A stretch of DNA of 64,000 bases from Armatimonadota bacterium (GCA_023511795.1 JAIMAU010000007.1:80206-144205), one strand, 5' to 3'. Positions 18,038-27,444 are shown, counted from the stretch's first letter. The notes: generated from the sequence alone by a model not told the origin. Numbers and translations are program-made.

Positions 18038-18322
18038 TCAAGAGTGGCAATGTACTGCGCCGTCTGGTTCTTCGAAAACCATTTTTTGGACCACAATGCC
18101 GTCTATTTGTCGGAGGGTATCCTCAAGCTGGTTGATTTGCTTTTCATCGCCAAACATCTCAAGCAGAATCAGGCCAGAGTTTGAGCATGCATTCTCGGTA
18201 ACATTATGTAGCCCAAGTCGGGTTTTTATATTACACCCAAATTTCGTGAGGACTTCCTGAAACGCTATCGCTTCTTTAAATCTATCCGTTAGCAAAGCAC
18301 CTATGATTATTCGTTTTGCCAT
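18038..18322 (-). CDS. small ACT-like regulator (TM1266/NikR-C-like fold)
   Basis: A 94-residue protein predicted to be one ferredoxin-like beta-alpha-beta-beta-alpha-beta domain. It has an RLGLHN strand, a glycine-poor middle, DTLRQIDGIVVQKMVF as the second helix-strand unit, and a C-terminal tail ending HCHS. The pattern resembles the TM1266 family or the NikR C-terminal domain, ligand-binding modules without a DNA-binding part. The AGGAGGTAAGCA site upstream supports the start. Ligand and partner unknown. Confidence 0.6.
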   Translation of the reverse strand: MAKRIIIGALLTDRFKEAIAFQEVLTKFGCNIKTRLGLHNVTENACSNSGLILLEMFGDEKQINQLEDTLRQIDGIVVQKMVFEEPDGAVHCHS

Positions 18323-18416
18323 TGCTTACCTCCTTGCATTATTTGTAATGTTTTACCGCATGTTGGAGCGAAATCAACCTGTCATCGAATATTGTAAAAT
18401 GGGAACCTAAGGCAGC

Positions 18417-19217
18417 TTATTTTCTCGCCGCTTCTGGTGCAGGTTTGACTTCCTGTGTTTCCTCTTGCTCTTCTTTTACATAAAATGTGCCGCTGGCTTT
18501 TTCGGCTTCTATCCATTCATCGTCTTCTTTAAGCGAAATAATTACCTTTGGTGCGGAGAAGGAATGCTTTTCCTTTTCATCATAACCTTTGACGTTACCA
18601 ACAAGCTCAACTCTATCTTCCTTGCCGAAGTATGTTGCGGAGTCTGCGGTGACAATGCGGTTTTTCTGGGCAATCTTTAAGCCGCCGGAAACAATAGCCT
18701 TCTTTTGCTTATAGTAATACTCGATTTTGTCGCAAGTTATGACTGCTTCGTCTTTCCACTCTGAGCTAAGTGATTTGGGCGCATCTTTCTTTTCCTGTGT
18801 CTCCTTTTTGGGCTTTGGCTTGGCAACCATGCGAACGTTTCCGGTTAGAGTGCCCTTTTTCTCTTCGAAGTTTATCGTGCAAATATCCGCTGTGATATTG
18901 TTTCTATCGTCGAAGATTTTTAGGTTTCCGGTGGCTTGGGCGGTTTTGGTCTTCTCGCTATAGTCAACCTTGTCGGCTATAAGGGTTGTATCGCCTTGGA
19001 CAAACATCACGTTGCCCCTGAGGACCGCAATACGATCTTCACCGTCCCAGCGGTAGGTAGAGCTATCAGCTGAATACTTAACTTCCTTATACGTTGGCTC
19101 GGTTGGTTTCGCCGAAGTATTTCCCTGCTGAGCCCTACCTACTGAAGCGAGAATCACAGCAAACATGACGGCCGATGCTATGCTGAACGCTACATATTGC
19201 TTTAATACTTTTGTCAT
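18417..19217 (-). CDS. LptA/OstA-like periplasmic protein
   Basis: A 266-residue exported protein with a signal peptide (about 1-29, ending GRAQ). It has repeated beta-strand units of the OstA_N type: RWDGEDRIAVLRGNVMFVQGD, NITADICTINFEE, KIEYYYKQKKAIVSGGLKIAQ and SATYFGKEDRVELVGNVKGYD. LptA forms the periplasmic bridge carrying lipopolysaccharide to the outer membrane. A charged Glu/Lys-rich tail follows about residue 230. It lies 16 bases downstream of the LptC-like gene. ATG 19217 is preferred over 19226, which abuts the AAAGGA ribosome site. Confidence 0.82.
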   Translation of the reverse strand: MTKVLKQYVAFSIASAVMFAVILASVGRAQQGNTSAKPTEPTYKEVKYSADSSTYRWDGEDRIAVLRGNVMFVQGDTTLIADKVDYSEKTKTAQATGNLKIFDDRNNITADICTINFEEKKGTLTGNVRMVAKPKPKKETQEKKDAPKSLSSEWKDEAVITCDKIEYYYKQKKAIVSGGLKIAQKNRIVTADSATYFGKEDRVELVGNVKGYDEKEKHSFSAPKVIISLKEDDEWIEAEKASGTFYVKEEQEETQEVKPAPEAARK

Positions 19218-19233
19218 AAAAACCATCCTTTGT

Positions 19234-19809
19234 CTAGTCTGGAATTCGAATTGTGCCTCTTACTTTGTTAATCGTAATTTCTTTCTTTTCGAAGTCTGCA
19301 GTCAGCCGCTCGCCCTCCAAAGTGCTCCCATCAAAATTTGCGCGAATGCCACCAGTGCATACGAGCTTCGACTTCTGGCCGTTCCAGTAGATATTCTTTA
19401 CTTTGAGTGTTGGGCCATTCACAATTTTTACTTCCGACAACCCTGGAGCTGATATTTTGCCGATTAAAGAATCATATATAGCTTTTTTGGCGGAAAGGGA
19501 TGCTATTGCATTGCCATCTTTTATTAAAATGCCATTTATAATGTTTTGGAAGGTTATGAGTCTCCGATCCCGACTTACTTCTATGCTTTTTGCATGGAAA
19601 CTCCAAACTTTTTTTCCATCTTGGCGGCCTATTATATTGGCATCCCTAAAGAATAGTCCAATGCCAGAAAATTCGTCCTGTTTCAGTTTGGCTTCCATAG
19701 CTCCAAATGGATGCAGAGCTTTCAAGTAAAGGAAGGCCCAGATGAGAGCGGCAATGACTACGCCGCCAGTTATCCAAGGAAGCCACTTTTTCAGTTTTAT
19801 TGCCAACAT
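19234..19809 (-). CDS. LptC-like inner-membrane-anchored protein
   Basis: A 191-residue protein with one N-terminal membrane helix (about 9-30) followed by a periplasmic beta-jellyroll typical of LptC: FFRDANIIGRQDGKKVWSFHAKSIEV, then strands through KLVCTGGIRANFDGSTLEGERL. LptC docks on the LptBFG exporter and hands lipid to LptA. The gene begins 1 base after the upstream lipoprotein gene stop and precedes the LptA-like gene. LptB, F and G are not in this window. Confidence 0.82.
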   Translation of the reverse strand: MLAIKLKKWLPWITGGVVIAALIWAFLYLKALHPFGAMEAKLKQDEFSGIGLFFRDANIIGRQDGKKVWSFHAKSIEVSRDRRLITFQNIINGILIKDGNAIASLSAKKAIYDSLIGKISAPGLSEVKIVNGPTLKVKNIYWNGQKSKLVCTGGIRANFDGSTLEGERLTADFEKKEITINKVRGTIRIPD

Positions 19810-19810
19810 T

Positions 19811-21235
19811 TCACCGCACAATGAAGGGGCGAAGATCCCCGTATGAGAATGCTGTTCCCGAATTGTCCTGCGCTAGTACAACCCAATAATATTTGCCAGG
19901 CCCTAATTCCGGTCCTATCATTGAGGTGGCAGGAGCAGAAACTGTCCGGTGCCATATTGGGAAAGTGCCAACTAGTACAGCAGGGTCTGTGCCGTAATCG
20001 AAATCAGGGTCAAGCGGAAGCGTCGGGAAGCGATCATATACATAGACAGAATATTTGTCAGCTCTATCGAGAGCTTGCCATTTGAATACCGGTGGACTGC
20101 TGATGGTAGCGCTTTGTGCCGGAGATATCGAACGAAGCTGGTCAAGAGGCACAACGTCGAGCAGATTGCTAAGTTCGCTTACTGCGCGTTCGTCAGGTTG
20201 ATTGAATTCGTCTAAAAATTCTACATCCACCGATGCGACGGCATAGTAGTACTTTAGGCCAGGAGTTATTTCCACACCAGTGTCGCCATAAAAAGTTGCA
20301 TATGGATCGCGTACGAAATCAATTGCTCTGACAGTTGGGCTTTGCCCACGATAGATGCCATACCCAGCAATGTCTCGCGACGGATTGTTAGGGTCTGACC
20401 AGTATAGGTCAATTTCGATGAGCGACCCCAGCGGCGTTGATCTTACAATCCTTGTGGGTTTCTTCTTTGCAAGAGCCGCACGGAATCTTGGGGACGTGAA
20501 CGCCCGAATCGCATCAAAAGCGTTTTCGCTTCGTGTAATAGAATCAGGCATAGTATACGCTTCGATTGCGTCCAATCTTGGGGCCTCTGGTCCTTCTCTT
20601 AGGTTCGAGCGTATAAGGTGAAAATTAATAAAATCGATCGAAGGAGTGAGATTTGCGATTTCTACTTCGTCATTTGTGAAACCAACTTTCGAGGCAGTAA
20701 TTACTGCAGGAACGCCTGTCGGCACATCTTGAAGCACGTAATGCCCGTTCCTATCGGTAATCGCTACTATTGAGCCATATGGGCCTACTTGACCCTCACC
20801 TGTGGGTTGGAGTAGCAGGAATACTCTTGCTCCCTCGACTCTATGGTTGGTGTCATCGAATACAATGCCTTCAATAGATGTTGTGTTTGATACAGGTGCA
20901 ATAATTATATTGACATTCATAGTCGGCTCGTCTCTGAGAATTTCAGCTGCGGTGCAGCCTATCCATGTCTTACCGTTGATTGTTGTTTTTGCACGAATAG
21001 TACGCCATCCGCTTGGCACATTTTCTAGGCGGTAAATGCCGGTGATAAGTGACCTTGTTTTGCGCGCTCCATCATAATAAACCTCGGCATCTACAATAAC
21101 ATTTTGGTTCATATCTGAAACGGTGCCGCTGACCACACTCCTAGGCCTATGTCCTCCACCGCATCCCTGCAAAACAGTGAGAGCTAAAAGCATCATCGCT
21201 GGCAAACCTAGAAAATGCTTCATTTGCTTTGTCAT
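19811..21235 (-). CDS. lipoprotein with carboxypeptidase-regulatory-like domains
   Basis: A 474-residue lipoprotein: the signal sequence ends in the lipobox LQGC, with a GGGH tail after the Cys. Two carboxypeptidase regulatory-like (Ig-type) beta domains follow, at about 40-120 (SGTVSDMNQNVIVDAEVYYDG) and 125-210 (IEGIVFDDTNHRVEGARVFL). Further on, a fibronectin-III-like part (about 265-370) and a C-terminal beta domain (about 375-470) are visible. No catalytic motif is seen; it is probably a surface or periplasmic binding or scaffold protein. ATG 21235 is chosen for the GGAGGAATCC site. Confidence 0.75.
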   Translation of the reverse strand: MTKQMKHFLGLPAMMLLALTVLQGCGGGHRPRSVVSGTVSDMNQNVIVDAEVYYDGARKTRSLITGIYRLENVPSGWRTIRAKTTINGKTWIGCTAAEILRDEPTMNVNIIIAPVSNTTSIEGIVFDDTNHRVEGARVFLLLQPTGEGQVGPYGSIVAITDRNGHYVLQDVPTGVPAVITASKVGFTNDEVEIANLTPSIDFINFHLIRSNLREGPEAPRLDAIEAYTMPDSITRSENAFDAIRAFTSPRFRAALAKKKPTRIVRSTPLGSLIEIDLYWSDPNNPSRDIAGYGIYRGQSPTVRAIDFVRDPYATFYGDTGVEITPGLKYYYAVASVDVEFLDEFNQPDERAVSELSNLLDVVPLDQLRSISPAQSATISSPPVFKWQALDRADKYSVYVYDRFPTLPLDPDFDYGTDPAVLVGTFPIWHRTVSAPATSMIGPELGPGKYYWVVLAQDNSGTAFSYGDLRPFIVR

Positions 21236-21267
21236 TGAGGATTCCTCCATTCTATACGATATAAGAG

Positions 21268-22332
21268 CTATTCCAAAAGCTCCAGCGCCAGGCGGATGTT
21301 TTCTTTTGCAGCATCTTTGAATGCGGGCACTTTTTCAGCTAGTCGGGCAGAAAGAACATCGCGCTTGTGCCATGTATCTAATACCCTTCTTGGAAGTTTG
21401 CCAGACTTTAAGTCTTCAAGAGACATATTTTCTTGACCAACAGATTTTAGGAAGCTTTCGACCTTTGGGTCGTAGGTAATGCCGAGCATAGGAATGCCAG
21501 AAGCAGCGGCGAATATCAGTGCATGTAGCCGCATTGACACCACCATTTTTGATGCGCAAATGATGCCCAAGAGTTGCTCTGGCGTTAGGTTTTCTTTTTG
21601 AACGATTACGGAATCTCCAACTTGCCTGCCAATTCTTGAAGCCATTTCCAGATCGCCTGGTGTGTGCATTGCCATGAGAAATATTTTCGCTGGCAGTTCT
21701 TTCGATAGCTGTTTTAGTGATTCGATTGCATATTGTTCCACCCACGGCGCTTCACGCCATTCGCGGAGGGCAAAAGTTATAATATCCCCCTCGAATTGCT
21801 CCGTTGGTTCGGCTTTGAGAAGAAACGCGGGGTCAGCAGTCACGTAAATTGGTGGCCTTGCTACCCCAATTTTTTTAAGCAGATTGGCCGAGTCTGGATC
21901 GCGAACTGCTATGATATCAACTCTATCAAGCACGCGGCGGGCGAGCATGCAAGATATTTTTCGCCTTAGAGGGCCTATCCCTTGGCCGAGAATCATTACT
22001 TTGCGGCGAGACCGCTGTGCCTGCATGATAACCCATAAATAATATAAAAGTGAGCGGAAGCTTGTAGCATCTTGGATGAGACTGCCGCCGCCGCTTATTA
22101 CTAGGTCGCTCTCGCGAATCGCGGTAAGTACTTCGGCGATAGAGCGCCTTGACAGCGACCGAACGCCATGGTGTAGCTGGGTTTCTTTAGGAGCGCCCGA
22201 GATTACGGTAATCTCGATGTCTTTTTTTGAGTGCTCCCTAAGTCCAGCGATGATGGCGGACAGAACTGCCTCATCGCCCATGTTGGAGAATCCGTAGTAT
22301 CCTGAAATAATTATACGTTTTCTAGCTATCAC
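21268..22332 (-). CDS. csaB: polysaccharide pyruvyl transferase CsaB
   Basis: A 354-residue enzyme of the PS_pyruv_trans family. It shows the N-terminal ISGYYGFSNMGDEAVL, SDLVISGGGSLIQDAT, ILGQGIGPL and the C-terminal VSMRLHALIFAAASGIPMLGITYDPKV, all diagnostic of CsaB. In Gram-positives CsaB pyruvylates secondary cell-wall polymers that anchor S-layer proteins. The gene overlaps the DUF5693 gene by 11 bases, a pairing seen in other bacteria. Its presence next to LPS-export-like genes is notable. Confidence 0.92.
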   Translation of the reverse strand: MIARKRIIISGYYGFSNMGDEAVLSAIIAGLREHSKKDIEITVISGAPKETQLHHGVRSLSRRSIAEVLTAIRESDLVISGGGSLIQDATSFRSLLYYLWVIMQAQRSRRKVMILGQGIGPLRRKISCMLARRVLDRVDIIAVRDPDSANLLKKIGVARPPIYVTADPAFLLKAEPTEQFEGDIITFALREWREAPWVEQYAIESLKQLSKELPAKIFLMAMHTPGDLEMASRIGRQVGDSVIVQKENLTPEQLLGIICASKMVVSMRLHALIFAAASGIPMLGITYDPKVESFLKSVGQENMSLEDLKSGKLPRRVLDTWHKRDVLSARLAEKVPAFKDAAKENIRLALELLE

Positions 22333-24295
22333 TGTTTAACTTACGAGAGACCCCGGTATTGCGCTTGCCAAAAATCAGCCAAGCAGCCAATCCAAGTACA
22401 AATCCGAGCACTAGACCGTCAATGGTGCGCATTGCCGACAGCGCAAGTGGGGTGTGTATGTGACAGAAGGTATTCAGCATAGAAACCTGACCGAGCGTAC
22501 CAAGCGCGATTAGTGGGAGACCCCAAGCACGACGCCTGCTCACTAGAAGGGCAATGCCGAGGAACATAGCAGGGTGGCCGATTAGGAATTCCTTTGTTCG
22601 CGGGCGAACGAAAAGGACTTTATCGAGTATTGCTCGGAATTTAAGTTCGACTGTTGATACCCCAATTGCCGCATCATTTCCTGTACGCATGAGGGCAATA
22701 AGAAGAATGATTAGTGCAAAGCTAATCGCTATTGCATGCCATACGAAAAGCGGATGTGCCATCACTGAGTAAAGATTCTCACGAACCTTTGCCCAAACAC
22801 GCCCAAGAGGTTCATTTATCATTGGCAACCCTGCTGCCATGACGAAGATTACTATGAGAAGTGGGGCAATATGCGCTAGCTTGATACCTATAAACTGTTC
22901 GACTTTGACCATGTATAGCCGGTTCCCAAGCATCCCGGCGATGTGAAAGGCGCCAATGAGTGTAAAAATTGATGTTCCAATGAATAGTTTTGTCGCTGTT
23001 AATGCTGGCGACTTTTCGTTTGTTTTACTCGTAAAGCGTGGGCCAATCACGCCGACGATTCCTAAAGTCGGGAATATGATAGCAGCTTTAAGAGCAACTA
23101 GTTGTTTGCCAAGTTCGCTTGAGGCTATTAAGCCGGCGAATGCAGCAAAGGCGAGTATTAGAATTCCATATTTGAATATTCCCGGCAGAGTGACCATTGA
23201 GTCGAGAAGTATAATTCCAGCTGAGGCGATGGAGAGCGCTATTAGCAAGAGAAGTATTATCGGTTGTGAGGATGTTCCAAAAGGCCTGGCAGTACCGATT
23301 TTGTAGCCGGCTTTTTCGATGGCTTTGCGTATTGCACTAACGAACTGTATATTTTTATGCATATCCGATTGGCCGGATGATTCTATTAAGCGTATATAGC
23401 AAAGTCGTATGTTGCGTTCCTTTACTGCGCGGGCAAACCGCTCGATAGCTGCCGATGGAGCAATGCCAGCCATCTCAGTGTAGGGAATGCTGTGGGCGCG
23501 GATGAAATTCCCCTCAAGCTCTCTGCACATTATAGTATCGCCCTTCTGTTTGGCAAACTCAATTGATCCGAAGATTAGGCTGTTTTTCTCAAGCTGTTTT
23601 GCGGCATGAGATAGGAGTCCTCTGAAACCAATCACCTCGTCGCCGGCACAAATCAGCCTTGATATGCCCTCTTGCCTTAGCTCCTTGGCTGCCGAATCTA
23701 TTGCTTTTGTAGTTATCGCAGGGTGGTTTTGGAGTCGGGCCACAACGTCAAAGCCGCATTGCCTAATAAGATTTACAGCTTCTGGAGGTAGCCCTATGCC
23801 TATTGTGTTGAGCGTCTCTGGGGTTGCCTTGATAACAAAACGAGTCGGCTTATTAGCAAAATGGGTGTACAAATAGTTGCGTTTGAGCAGCGCCTCCCAA
23901 ACACGTTTTGCCAGCGTGGAATCAGAGATGATAACCTCGGTACATGGTTCATTATTATAAAGGGTTGCTCTAAAACGAATTTGGCCTGTTGATACCAGGT
24001 CCTCCAGGGTTTGTTCGGTGATTGCTATGCCGGTCATGCCTGCTTGGCGGAAACTGCTTAGGACGTCCGAAAGTGCCATTGATTCCGACAGGGCAACATT
24101 TTGGAGTTCTTGGTAGTCGAGAATAAGCTCAACATTGCGGTTTGCTACTTCTAGCTTGTACCGACGGTCTGCGAGGATAAAAGCACTCAGCAGGCCGGGT
24201 ATAAGAAGAATAAGCAGTAGCCAGTTTCGTTTAAGCACTTGGCAGTACCCCCAGTTGCTTTTTCGGCTTGAGACTAATTTGCCGGTCTTTACCAA
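22322..24295 (-). CDS. DUF5693 family polytopic membrane protein
   Basis: A 657-residue protein with one N-terminal membrane helix (about 25-43). A soluble region of about 290 residues includes FRQAGMTGIAITEQTLEDL and IRLCYIRLIESS. About eight or nine membrane helices follow from residue 345 onward. This architecture matches DUF5693, which usually accompanies csaB, as here. Function unknown; a role in exporting or modifying the pyruvylated cell-wall polymer is inference from linkage. The gene overlaps the rhomboid gene by 7 bases and csaB by 11 bases. Confidence 0.8.
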   Translation of the reverse strand: MVKTGKLVSSRKSNWGYCQVLKRNWLLLILLIPGLLSAFILADRRYKLEVANRNVELILDYQELQNVALSESMALSDVLSSFRQAGMTGIAITEQTLEDLVSTGQIRFRATLYNNEPCTEVIISDSTLAKRVWEALLKRNYLYTHFANKPTRFVIKATPETLNTIGIGLPPEAVNLIRQCGFDVVARLQNHPAITTKAIDSAAKELRQEGISRLICAGDEVIGFRGLLSHAAKQLEKNSLIFGSIEFAKQKGDTIMCRELEGNFIRAHSIPYTEMAGIAPSAAIERFARAVKERNIRLCYIRLIESSGQSDMHKNIQFVSAIRKAIEKAGYKIGTARPFGTSSQPIILLLLIALSIASAGIILLDSMVTLPGIFKYGILILAFAAFAGLIASSELGKQLVALKAAIIFPTLGIVGVIGPRFTSKTNEKSPALTATKLFIGTSIFTLIGAFHIAGMLGNRLYMVKVEQFIGIKLAHIAPLLIVIFVMAAGLPMINEPLGRVWAKVRENLYSVMAHPLFVWHAIAISFALIILLIALMRTGNDAAIGVSTVELKFRAILDKVLFVRPRTKEFLIGHPAMFLGIALLVSRRRAWGLPLIALGTLGQVSMLNTFCHIHTPLALSAMRTIDGLVLGFVLGLAAWLIFGKRNTGVSRKLNSDS

Positions 24296-25005
24296 TATGG
24301 TCGCCTATAATACCAATATCCGATTTGGCGTCGCCTTCGAAGGAGCTTTCGCCCACCCAGAAGATATGTGATGAAAACTCCAGTAATGAAGCCGCCAACG
24401 TGGGCGGCATATGCTACCCCTCCCGCGGCTGCATCCATTCCGCTGAGACTGATAATTTGAATTAATATCCAAAGGCCAAGCACTATAGATGCTGGATACT
24501 CTACCAGTTGGACGAAAAAGAAGAACGTTAAGGTTATGATTCTTGCATCAGGGAAAAGAATCAAGTATGCGCCCAGCACTCCAGCAATTGCTCCGCTCGC
24601 TCCTACCATTGGGATAGTAGAAAATGGAGCAATCAGTACCTGCAAGAGCGCTGCACCAACACCAGATAAAAGGTAAAAAAGCAAGAATCTAAAGTGTCCA
24701 AATGTATCCTCTACGTTGTTGCCAAATATCCATAAATAAAGCATGTTGCCGGCAATATGGAGCCAGTTTGCATGCATAAACGCTGAAGTGAAGATTGTGA
24801 GCCAAGGGGTAATAGGCGTCGCGGGACCAACATCACGTCCGGTTGTTAGTTCGTATGGTACGAGCTCGAATCCTGCAAGTGGATTGTGAACCCCTGGTCT
24901 GAGCGGTCCGTTGTAGAGATATATTAGCACGTTGGCTACGATTAGCCCATAGACTACGAGCGGTGTTGCACTAGTGGGGTTTTCATCCCTCAAAGGAATC
25001 ACCAA
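24289..25005 (-). CDS. rhomboid-family intramembrane serine protease
   Basis: A 238-residue six-helix rhomboid. The catalytic serine is S137 in VGASGAIAG and the catalytic histidine is H202 in AAHVGGF. The HANWLHIAGNMLYL block supplies the conserved His/Asn on the second helix. Rhomboids cleave single-pass membrane proteins within the bilayer. It heads the rhomboid-DUF5693-csaB group, whose genes overlap by 7 and 11 bases. Confidence 0.93.
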   Translation of the reverse strand: MVIPLRDENPTSATPLVVYGLIVANVLIYLYNGPLRPGVHNPLAGFELVPYELTTGRDVGPATPITPWLTIFTSAFMHANWLHIAGNMLYLWIFGNNVEDTFGHFRFLLFYLLSGVGAALLQVLIAPFSTIPMVGASGAIAGVLGAYLILFPDARIITLTFFFFVQLVEYPASIVLGLWILIQIISLSGMDAAAGGVAYAAHVGGFITGVFITYLLGGRKLLRRRRQIGYWYYRRPYW

Positions 25006-25099
25006 GGACCTCCACTTTAAACATTTATAAGCATTCTATCACACGTCTTGCTGACTGTAAACACAATTAAAAATTGTGTTATCTTGTTTTATAAAGTTT

Positions 25100-25136
25100 A
25101 AAGGGCTCGGAGGATTATCCGAGCCCTTTATAATTT
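25100..25136. terminator. hairpin terminator between zinc-ribbon gene and rhomboid
   Basis: A perfect 11-pair stem AAAGGGCTCGG / CCGAGCCCTTT with an eight-base loop. The rightward flank is T-rich and the leftward flank less so, so direction is unclear; it separates two leftward genes. Confidence 0.65.
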
Positions 25137-25155
25137 TAGTTTTTATGCAGGCTTT

Positions 25156-25506
25156 CTATGTTTTTTCGTTCTTTTGCTGTAAGAGATATTCGTTTAGCTT
25201 TGCAAGGGCATCCGGCTCTTCCAATGAGAAATGAAAATCAATTGCCTCATGGATGTCAATTGTTCCCATTGCCTGGAACTTTTGGCGTTCGTCGTCCATT
25301 ATCTCGCAGGGAGTATCCTTTAGTATGCTATCTTCCCACTCTTCCTGTTTTATGAATTGTTCTCCGAGCTTCTTGCAACGCGAGCATCTATACTTGACGT
25401 ATACGAAACTCGGGCCAAACAAGCGCAAGTAATAGCCCGTCTGCATGACGTCTTTTGCGATTATACGTTGCCCACAGTCGCATCTTATCAAGGGTCTGGT
25501 ACTCAT
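25156..25506 (-). CDS. small zinc-ribbon protein of unknown function
   Basis: A 116-residue protein. The start is ATG 25506, supported by GGAGGTGTATGCC. The N-terminal third has a four-cysteine zinc-ribbon pattern: CDCGQ, then about 25 residues later CSRC. The remainder is acidic and helical (about 65-116) and ends Lys-rich. I do not recognise the family. The ribbon suggests nucleic-acid or protein contact. Confidence 0.65.
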   Translation of the reverse strand: MSTRPLIRCDCGQRIIAKDVMQTGYYLRLFGPSFVYVKYRCSRCKKLGEQFIKQEEWEDSILKDTPCEIMDDERQKFQAMGTIDIHEAIDFHFSLEEPDALAKLNEYLLQQKNEKT

Positions 25507-25650
25507 GGCATACACCTCCGTTAAAAAATTTGGAACCTCTCGATGCTCGCGCGCATGCCTCTGAAGTGAGGAGAAGCGCGAAGTCATACTAGCAATTAAT
25601 TATAACATAGCTACCAAGGTTTTTCCAATGCCAAAGCTTTTCAAGCGTCG

Positions 25651-26718
25651 TTATTTTGTTGAAAATATGTTCGAGTGCGGCATGAAATATTCTTCATACT
25701 TCTGTTCTGCATATCTGTCCGTCATCCCAGCAATGAAGTCGCATACTGCGCGGGCCCTTCCTGGAGTATCCTGCAACTTTGCGTTGTACCAAGTAGGAAG
25801 GAGTTCCGGATGCTCCATATAAAAGTAAAAAAGTTCTTTGAGAATTTTTTGCGCTTTTTTGAGTTCTCGCAATACAGGGGTGTCGACATAGTATACGCGT
25901 TCGAATAAGAAATCTTTTAGTTTATTGGCTGCTGCAAGTACTTCATCGCTCATGCTTAGCTCTGGCTTACCAGTGCTGTTCTCGACGAGGTCAATCACCA
26001 TTATCGCAATGCGCTCGGAGGGCTGCCGCCCGAGGACCTTTGTGCAATCTTTTGGCAAGTCAATTTCTCGGAGAATTCCAGCTCTGATGGCGTCGTCAAT
26101 GTCGTGGTTTATATAGGCAATTCGGTCGGCAATGCGTACAACTTGCCCTTCAAGCGTGCCGTTTCCTTGCCTATTGAGGTCTACGTCTTCGCTTCCCTTT
26201 GAGTGCTGAACGATGCCCTCGCGAACTTCAGCGGTCAAGTTTAAGCCACAACCGTCTTTCTCAATTATATCGATGACCCTCAAACTTTGCTCGTTATGCC
26301 GAAAGCGCGCATTAGGAACGAACTCGCGGTATACCTCGTCAAGTGCTTCTTCTCCTGCGTGGCCAAATGGTGTGTGTCCAAGATCATGGCCGAGAGCGAT
26401 GGCTTCGGTAAGGTCTTCGTTTAGCCGCAGCCCTCGGCTGATGGTGCGTGCGATTTGTGAAACTTCAAGTGTATGAGTTAATCGAGTGCGGTAGTGGTCT
26501 TCTTCGGGGTCGATGAAGACCTGCGTTTTGTGTTTCAGGCGGCGAAAGGCTTTTGAGTGAATAATTCTATCGCGGTCACGCTGAAAGTCTGTGCGGATTG
26601 GACATTTCTCTTCGGGTTTTGTGCGTCCTTTTGATTCAGCGCTCAGCGTTGCAAAGGGTGATAAAATCTGCCGCTCTAGCTCTTCTTGTTGTAATCTTAT
26701 GAAAGAAGTATTTAGCAT
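25651..26718 (-). CDS. dgt: deoxyguanosinetriphosphate triphosphohydrolase-like HD protein
   Basis: A 355-residue HD-domain phosphohydrolase that would split dNTPs to deoxynucleosides plus triphosphate. SKAFRRLKHKTQVF and RTRLTHTLEV supply the first His, GHDLGHTPFGHAGE the HD pair, and the later RIADRIAYINHDIDDAI the final Asp. Length and layout fit the dGTPase type-2 subfamily. It lies just downstream of signal peptidase on the same strand. Confidence 0.92.
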   Translation of the reverse strand: MLNTSFIRLQQEELERQILSPFATLSAESKGRTKPEEKCPIRTDFQRDRDRIIHSKAFRRLKHKTQVFIDPEEDHYRTRLTHTLEVSQIARTISRGLRLNEDLTEAIALGHDLGHTPFGHAGEEALDEVYREFVPNARFRHNEQSLRVIDIIEKDGCGLNLTAEVREGIVQHSKGSEDVDLNRQGNGTLEGQVVRIADRIAYINHDIDDAIRAGILREIDLPKDCTKVLGRQPSERIAIMVIDLVENSTGKPELSMSDEVLAAANKLKDFLFERVYYVDTPVLRELKKAQKILKELFYFYMEHPELLPTWYNAKLQDTPGRARAVCDFIAGMTDRYAEQKYEEYFMPHSNIFSTK

Positions 26719-26801
26719 CTAATATAACCTGAGGACAACTCCAACTTTGTTTCTTGTGATTGAAATCGTTTGAAGGTCAATTTGGCTTGCTTTATATGGT
26801 A

Positions 26802-27332
26802 TTATTTGAAAACATGTAATCTAGACAATGGCCAGTAACGAAGCCATGCTTTTGCCTGAATGTTCTTGATGGGCAGATCGCCCCAGAACCTGCTGTCGTT
26901 GCTTTCGTCACGGTTGTCTCCAAGCACGAATACGCATCCCTCAGGCACCTTTTGGGGCGGGAAGTCGCCGTGAGCATTGCGTGAAAGATACGGCTCTCTT
27001 ATTTCTTTGTTGTTTATGAATACCTTGCCTGAGCGTATCTCAATTATTTCACCCGGAAGAGCAATAATTCGTTTGATGAATATCTTGCGTGGATCTGCCG
27101 GGAATCGGAATACGATAATATCACCTCTTACAGGCTTCTCAAACCTATAGATAAATTTGTTGCCCAAAAGACGCTCGCCACTTCGAAGATGCGGCTCCAT
27201 GCAGCGCCCACATACTTTGAAGCCTTGGACTATAAATGTTACAAGGAATGCGAACACCACCGCTGTCATAACGATGGTTTCACACAATTCCCTGAGAACT
27301 CGTGAATATTTTTTCTTCATTAGAAAAGCCAT
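26802..27332 (-). CDS. lepB: signal peptidase I with Cys at the nucleophile position
   Basis: Membrane protease of the S26 family that removes signal peptides. The 176-residue form has one N-terminal helix (about 20-36) and the family boxes: B box CGRCMEPHL, C/D boxes RGDIIVFRFP and IFIKRIIALPGE with the general-base Lys (K87), and E box GDNRDESNDSRFWG. In the B box the usual catalytic Ser (GxSMxP) is Cys (C44, codon TGC at 27201-27203). All other boxes are intact, so the enzyme is probably active with a thiol nucleophile. The start is uncertain: the frame stays open to 27401 and no start has a strong ribosome site. Confidence 0.88.
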   Translation of the reverse strand: MAFLMKKKYSRVLRELCETIVMTAVVFAFLVTFIVQGFKVCGRCMEPHLRSGERLLGNKFIYRFEKPVRGDIIVFRFPADPRKIFIKRIIALPGEIIEIRSGKVFINNKEIREPYLSRNAHGDFPPQKVPEGCVFVLGDNRDESNDSRFWGDLPIKNIQAKAWLRYWPLSRLHVFK

Positions 27333-27444
27333 CGGTGGTAGGTCGCCGGCAAAAATCTCTCCTTTAGCCGAGACATTTATAAGTGTGCGAGGTAGCCGCA
27401 ACTTTGTACCCGGCCTGAGGACGACAGACTTGTGGGCAAGATGA

